From: Motacilla alba alba
Taxonomy: Eukaryota; Chordata; Aves; Passeriformes; Motacillidae
Direction of reading: 5' to 3'
Length of the DNA: 64,000 nt
Assembly (NCBI RefSeq): GCF_015832195.1
Contig: NC_052030.1
Coordinates: forward strand, 9,133,439 to 9,197,438
In this document: positions 59,031 to 64,000 of the stretch, piece by piece
How the letters are laid out: each line of letters starts with the position of its first letter
How positions within the stretch are numbered: position 1 is the first letter of the stretch
The notes under the pieces: model-generated
Told to the model about the DNA's origin: nothing
The model's input: only the letters and a program-made list of their open reading frames with translations
Databases searched by the model: none
Translations under genes and position numbers: made by a program

Positions 59031-60019
59031 CCAGCCCCTGCCTTGCTCCGCAGGGTGGAAGAGGGAAGGACGGCTGTAAGTGATACTTTAATCGCTTCAA
59101 GATGTGCCAGGATGTCCTGCCTCCAGCTCCAGCCTCACTCAGGGTTCCACATGTGACTCCTGGCTCTCCTTGTTGCAAGATATGGAATAGACAGAGCTAG
59201 CTGGGAACAAGAGGCACGGATGGAGTTAAGGAGGGTTTTCCTTGCCCCGGGTGAGCAGGCACACTGAGTGCTCAGGGCACCTCCCCAGCGGCCCCAGGGG
59301 AGCTGCGGGCAGGAATGATGCCCTCAGTCAGCGACTTTTCCCTCTTAAGGCCGACCAGAGCCCAGCTGTGTCCCTGCGAGGTGCTGGGGACAGCAAACAC
59401 GCCATGCTTCCCGGGATAAAGCTCCAGGATCTGAGAAAAACCTGGATAAGGGTGCGACTGCATGAGCACAGCCGCGTCTGCCTGCCGGCAGAAAGGGAGG
59501 GAGAGGAAGATCTGTGGGGTTTTTTTAATGCCCTATTTATGGAAGTGGGAACAGAGACGCTAATCCCGTGCAGGGCGGTGACTTGGGCAGAGCTGTGGAC
59601 GTGGAGCTGCTCCCTGGGCTCCTCCCTGCCTGCCTCCCTGGCTCCCTCCACAGCTCCACGGCCAGCGCTGGGGCACTGGGGAAAGGTAATTGGGGCGTTT
59701 GGGAAAGGTAACTGGGGAAAGGTGTAATTGGGGCATTCCCAATCCCTCCGGCAGAGCCCCGCTGCTCCCCAAAACGCCCCGGACCCGTTGCACAGAACCG
59801 CGGCGCAGTTTGATGGCAATGAGCATCGTTTCTCCCGCTCGTACGCGTTCCCTGTCCGCACGGGCTGGGGGCACTGGCTGTGACACGACAAAATGCTGGG
59901 GAAATAAACGCGGCAGCTGGGCTGCTGCCCTCCCGCTCCGCTGGGAAGGGATGGAGCCGGGACCATCCCCACAGCCGGGGGTGTCCAGCCTCCCCCTCCG
60001 CAGAAAGGCAGGCGGGAGC
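59031..60019. other. Non-coding stretch entering GC-rich DNA
   Basis: Includes a short tandem patch (GGGGAAAGGTAATTGGGGCG and variants) at about 59680-59730. Composition rises to GC-rich with CpG from 59740. No recognised gene. Confidence 0.45.
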
Positions 60020-60109
60020 CGTGTGCTGCTGTCTGTGCCGGGCTGGGATGGCAGAGCCGTGGGGCGTGTGCTGCTGTCTGTGCCGGGCTGGGATGGCAGA
60101 GCCGTGGGG
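60020..60109. repeat. 45-bp perfect tandem duplication
   Basis: CGTGTGCTGCTGTCTGTGCC...GCCGTGGGG occurs at 60020-60064 and again at 60065-60109 without difference, so the duplication is recent. Confidence 0.97.
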
Positions 60110-60192
60110 TGCTTTGTGGCGGAAGGCGCTCAAAGCTCGTCCCTTCCATTCCCCGCCCGCGGGCAGCGGCACCTGCCACTGTCGCAGGTTGG

Positions 60193-60290
60193 TCGCTCCA
60201 AGCCCCGTCCAGCCTGGCCTCGGGCACTTCCAGGGACACAGCAGGGCCACGGCTTTCCTGGAGCACGAGCTCCACCTGCCGCCGCCCTCC
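60193..60290 (-). mobile_element. CR1 LINE fragment
   Basis: 'CGCTCCAAGCCCCGTCCAGC' and CTGGCCTCGGGCACTTCCAGGG, continuing into CCACGGCTTTCCTGGAGCAC, is antisense CR1. CpG has been gained or retained in a GC-rich setting. It lies inside the long opposing frames at 59328-61660. Confidence 0.78.
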
Positions 60291-62496
60291 GAGCCCGGCC
60301 GGTACCGCCCGGTGCCCCCGCAGCCCCCGCAGCGCTCCCCGCGCCGACCCCCGGCTCGGGGGCTCCGTGGGCTCCGTGTCCACCCTGGGTGATGCCACCG
60401 CACCCCCAGAGCCACCAGCCGGGGTGCCCAGGGGTGCCCTGGGGTGCCCGCCCGCCTGCACCCCGCGGGGCACGGAGCCCCTTCTCCCCTCCGCCCACCC
60501 AGGACCTCTCCGGTCCCGCCACGACCCCGGTGGCCCCGGTCCCTCAGCAGGATGCCAAGGTGAGAACGGCCTGTCCTGGCCCCCCCACACCCCCCAAGGG
60601 AGCCTGGGGCACCCCCAGCCCAGGCTCACAGGGCTCCCCAACCCCCCACGCTGCACAACGACAGAAAACAAGGAAGACAGAGAGGTGGTTGCACACTTGC
60701 CATGTTCACAGTAGACTTTACAGGCGGTGGGGACATCCTCGGGGCTCTGGGGACGTCCTCGGGGCTGTGGTGACTCCTGGCCAGTGCCCAGAGAGCAGGG
60801 GCAGCCCTGGACAGCTTGGGCTGGAGCAGCCTGGGCAGGACAGTGCCCCCAGGGCTGCACCTCTGCCCGTGTCACTGCTGGGGTGCCCTGGCCACACGTC
60901 CACCACCACAGCTGAAAGGGGGTCTGCACATGGTGTCCCTCGCCAGACGGCTCTGGGGACACCAGCAGAGAGGGATGGACAGACAGAGGGATCAACTCCT
61001 GCCAGCCACGGGGACTGCGGAGCAGGGACAGGGAGCCCTGAGGTGCAGGAGCAGAGTAAAGGAGGGACCTGGTTGTTTGGTGGAGCCTCTCTGCCCTCCT
61101 GCCCTGCTCTGAGGGGGGAGCAGCCACCCACGGGCACTGGTGGCCTGTCCCCACTGTGCAGGGTGACACTTGCCAGCTGCATCCCCTGCCATCGAGGTGA
61201 CTTGTGGTCCCCATGGCTCCCCTGGGTGACCTCAGCCTGGGGAGGTGCCCCTGGGCCCAGGGGGGCTGCTCTGGAGCAGAAAGGGGGGTCTGTGGGGTGG
61301 GGAGGAGAGTCCCTCGCAGAGCTGGGCTCTGACAACTCCAGCCCAGTCCAGGTGCTCCTGTCCTGTGCAGGAGCCCTGAACCTGCCCCCCCTGGGCCTGA
61401 CCTGGCTCGTCCTCCTGTCCCATTCCTGCCCCATTCCTGCCCCATTCCTGTCCCATTCCTGCCCCTGTCTCCCCACTCTGCCCACAGCAGGGCCCTGTCT
61501 CCCCCTTCCATCAAACACAGGAGCACCAGCCCTAAAATCCCTCCTGGTGGCAGCTGTGAGGAGTAAGGGCAGCTGGGGAATTAGTGGGAAAAAGGTGGAG
61601 GTTGGACAGACACGGAGCTGGGCAGGGAGGGGACCCCATCATCCTGAGACCCCCAGCTAAAGGAGCAGGCTGGGTCAGTGCCCAGCAGGGGAGGTGGCAC
61701 TGTCACGGGGCCACCCTGGAGACCCCTCTGGCTCTGCCTGCCAGCGCAGGCAGGAGAGCTGCCGTGGGGTGACAGTGACATCAGCCAGTGACATGCTGGT
61801 CTGGGGAAGCCCTGGCCATGGGAGCAGAGAGCACGGGGCAGAGCCAAGAGAGAGCAGCCAGAGCTGGGCCCTGGCTGCACCTGCCCCCCTGACAGAACTG
61901 CCGTGACCCCCCACAGCCACGGTCTGGGATGCCCTCCTGAGCCAGCAGCACAGGGCCACCATCCTCTGCAGGCACACGGGGACAGCTTGGCTCTGTCCCC
62001 CTGGTCACGGCCCCCGGAATGCTGTCAGTGCCTCGCCCTGTGCCAAACCCCCAGCAGCAGGGCAGGGCCTGGATCCTTCACCCTGGCAGGGTCCCTGCAG
62101 AGGCTGAGGGCGTTCATCTGGCTTTCAGATGGACAGAAAGCAAAGGCCAGGCTGTGCCCCCATCACCTGGTGGCAGAGCCCCTGTGACACCCACTGCCCA
62201 CCCCTGTCCTTGGCGGGGGCCAGGGGAGCCTGCAGGGGGACGGTGACACAGAGCTGAGTTAGTCAGGGCCGCGCTGCCAGCAGCAGCTTCCACATGCACC
62301 AGGCACAAGAGAAACCGTGGAGAGACACAGGGGGGGAAGAGAGGAGCCCAGGAGCACCAATGCTGGGAGCAGCACGAGAACATTCCCCATGACAGGTGAC
62401 CTGGGGCCTCGGGGGAGCCCCGAGCTCAGGCTCGTGGCAATGGCTTTGCTCTGTGGCTGAATCTCTTTGCAAACTGGGTTTGCTGGGCCTCTACAG
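60291..62496. other. GC-rich stretch with very long opposing frames, no gene called
   Basis: A minus-strand frame of 732 codons (59328-61526) and a plus-strand frame of 656 codons (59690-61660) overlap. Both are rich in Pro, Gly, Arg, Ser, Ala and Trp, show no domain, and run through a CR1 fragment and a tandem duplication. I treat them as non-coding. An 11-base CCATTCCTGCC patch repeats at 61417-61465. A first GTTAGT lies at 62258. Confidence 0.4.
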
Positions 62497-62679
62497 CCAT
62501 TAATGGGTTTGTGCTGTCCCATTGCCACTCAGCCTCTTCTCCTCATTGTGCCACGTGAAATTTGTTGGAAAACAGGCCAAGAGGGAAAACTCAAAGTGCC
62601 CCAGGCTGAGCATCTTCTTTCCCATGGTACCAAAGGGGAGCCAGGGATGCTCAGCAGCACGGAAAATCGAGTGCTGCAG
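62497..62679 (+). CDS. Possible 183-bp internal exon (unrecognised)
   Basis: An acceptor-like GGGCCTCTACAG ends at 62496 and a near-perfect donor CTGCAG|GTGAGTAAG starts at 62680. Between them is one frame of exactly 61 codons, phase 0 at both ends, without a stop. It ends ...GMLSSTENRVLQ. The pyrimidine tract before the acceptor is weak and I recognise no protein family. It lies just ahead of the GTTAGT array. Confidence 0.18.
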
Positions 62680-62754
62680 GTGAGTAAGTCCAGGAGGAGC
62701 CACTGTCACTTGTCATGGCAAACAGCACCCGAGAGGCAAAGTGCAAAGAGAGTT

Positions 62755-63957
62755 GTTAGTAGCAAGAGAGAAACAGTCAGGGAGGATTAGTACAGTGGGA
62801 ACAGAAGTACAGGTTAGTAACAGAAGCGGGCCACTGGTCTGCCTTAGAGGACACACACACTGGAAGAGAAATGAAGAGAAAAGCAGCAATGGTTAGTTTG
62901 TTTAATTCAGTTCAGCAATGTGTTAGTAACAGAGATCTACTGGCTTAAAAAGGAACTGAAAAGCTTCTGCTGATAAAACCGTTTTAGGCTCCTAGTCAGC
63001 AACAGGCTCCACAGGCAGAGCTGGGCAGGGCGTGTGGGGAGAAACCCTCTCCTCGTGCTGCTGAGGACTGCTCGGGTCAGGGGCTGCTGCTCCCCTCTCC
63101 TGACCAGGGCAGGGGCTGCTGCTCCCCTCTCCTGCCAGGGCAGGGGCTGCTGCTCCCCTCTCCTGATCAGGGCAGGGGCTGCTGCTCCCCTCTCCTGACC
63201 AGGGCAGGGGCTGCTGCTCCCCTCTCCTGCCCGGGCCAGGGGCTGCTGCTCCCCTCTCCTGCTCAGGCATGGGCTGCTGCTCCCCTCTCCTGCTCAGGCA
63301 TGGGCTGCTGCTCCCCTCTCCTGACCAGGGCAGGGGCTGCTGCTCCCCTCTGCTGCCTGGACAGGGGCTGCTGCTCTCCTCTCCTGCCCAGGCAGGGGCT
63401 GCTGCTCCCCTCTCCTGCCCAGGGCAGGGGCTGCTGCTCTCCTCTCCTGCCCGGGCAGGGGCTGCTGCTCCCCTCTCCTGACCAGGGCAGGGGCTGCTGC
63501 TCCCCTGTCCTGCCCAGGGCCCAGCAGTCCCCTCTCCTGCCCGGACTGGGGCTGCCTGCACAGGCAGGAGCTGCCCGTCACCGCTCCTGCCCGGTGCTGG
63601 GCAGCCAGTCCTCTCTGCAGGGCTGCCCCTGCCTGTCCCTGCCTGTGCAGCCTGGCACTGACACCTGGCACTTCCAAACCCTTTTCCAGCTTTTCTGTTC
63701 CCCTTTAAAGGCAGCGCTGCTGCCGTGGTTAGTGGGCACGAGGCAGGGCTGCTGTGGGTTAGTAGGGCATGCGCTGGGCTGGTTAGTGGGTTAGTCCGTG
63801 TGCCGGGGGCCGTGGCAGCCCCGGGGAGGGCACAGGGGTCCCAGCAGGTTAGTAGGTTAATATCAGCAGCATGCAGAGCCAGGCCTGCCAGCAGCAGGGC
63901 TCTGGCTCACAAGAGCAGGAGGCGGTTTTGGGCTTTGGCATTCGAGAAGGTGTTAGT
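62755..63957. repeat. Dispersed GTTAGT (minus: ACTAAC) motif array
   Basis: GTTAGT occurs at 62755, 62813, 62892, 62922, 63728, 63758, 63782, 63790, 63848 and 63952. Near forms are ATTAGT (62786) and GTTAAT (63856). Spacing is irregular and the surrounding bases differ, so it is not a simple tandem repeat. A 32-bp minisatellite splits it into two groups. On the minus strand five of the copies read TACTAAC. The array reaches the window end. Confidence 0.8.
63078..63550. repeat. About 30-32-bp minisatellite
   Basis: Unit GGGGCTGCTGCTCCCCTCTC followed by CTGACCAGGGCA or CTGCCCAGGCA, about 15 copies. Unit lengths vary by a few bases. The frames on both strands (127-189 codons; Ala-Ala-Pro, Ser-Ser-Pro-Cys-Pro-Gly cycles) are repeat translations. 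Confidence 0.95.
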
Positions 63958-64000
63958 GGAGGGTTCAGCTGGTGTGACAGAACCTGTCTCTGAATGAAAT
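63551..64000. other. GC-rich tail of window, no gene seen
   Basis: Apart from six GTTAGT copies of the dispersed array, no gene or transposon is recognised. The sequence is cut by the window end. Confidence 0.5.

Noticed and set aside
60240..60560. Proline-rich exon ending at the donor-like AAG|GTGAGA near 60559
   Set aside because: The start of this frame is worn CR1 sequence, and no acceptor or family match is visible.
1..64000. CRISPR array, operons or prokaryotic genes
   Set aside because: No repeat-spacer arrays and no Shine-Dalgarno/ORF organisation. The tandem arrays have no unique spacers.

Overview
The window looks like vertebrate nuclear DNA from a bird, most likely a songbird. 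The evidence is repeat content recognised by eye: at least eleven truncated fragments of the sauropsid LINE CR1 (degenerate ATTCTATG-type 3' ends, and the shared block reading roughly 'CTGGAAGTGTCCAAGGCCAGG'), and LTRs of a kind I associate with passerine endogenous retroviruses. No family name was checked against a repeat library. I see no bacterial gene organisation, no multi-exon gene I can name and no complete conserved protein. Almost every open frame is either a shadow of GC-rich sequence or a translated tandem repeat. The simplest reading is an intergenic region or a very long intron.

Layout. 1-8.5 kb: non-coding DNA with a 22-bp minisatellite (5.0-5.55 kb) and an AT-rich block (6.9-7.5 kb). 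8.5-9.4 kb: an LTR joined to an antisense full-length tRNA-Lys copy, then a CR1 fragment. 9.4-24.4 kb: GC-moderate sequence alternating with AT-rich blocks (13.5-14.1, 19.3-19.8 kb), ending in a 200-bp polypyrimidine tract. 24.6-35.3 kb: a solo LTR with a target-site duplication (28.5 kb), a 16-bp minisatellite (31.2 kb), a possible short first coding exon (32.55 kb), a CR1 fragment and a CpG-dense island (34.6 kb). 35.7-36.7 kb: CA runs alternating with small hairpins. 38.5-40.1 kb: AT-rich block. 40.2-49.2 kb: two copies of an 0.8-kb duplication about 8 kb apart, with two further minisatellites and a CR1 fragment between them. 49.2-52.1 kb: second CpG-dense stretch, CR1 fragments and a third LTR. 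53.8-56.3 kb: two minisatellites flanking an unrecognised 180-codon frame with a tripled 15-residue unit. 58.8-64 kb: CR1 fragments, a GC-rich stretch open on both strands, a possible 183-bp exon, a 32-bp minisatellite and a striking dispersed GTTAGT/ACTAAC array running to the window end.

Function. AT-rich blocks with TAAT cores and octamer (ATGCAAAT) motifs look like the non-coding elements that surround developmental genes, but conservation cannot be seen from one sequence. The most noteworthy items are the GTTAGT/ACTAAC array, the LTR-tRNA junction, the 0.8-kb duplication with nested repeats, and the 15-residue-repeat frame. Exon calls are low-confidence proposals based on splice-site consensus and open frame only.
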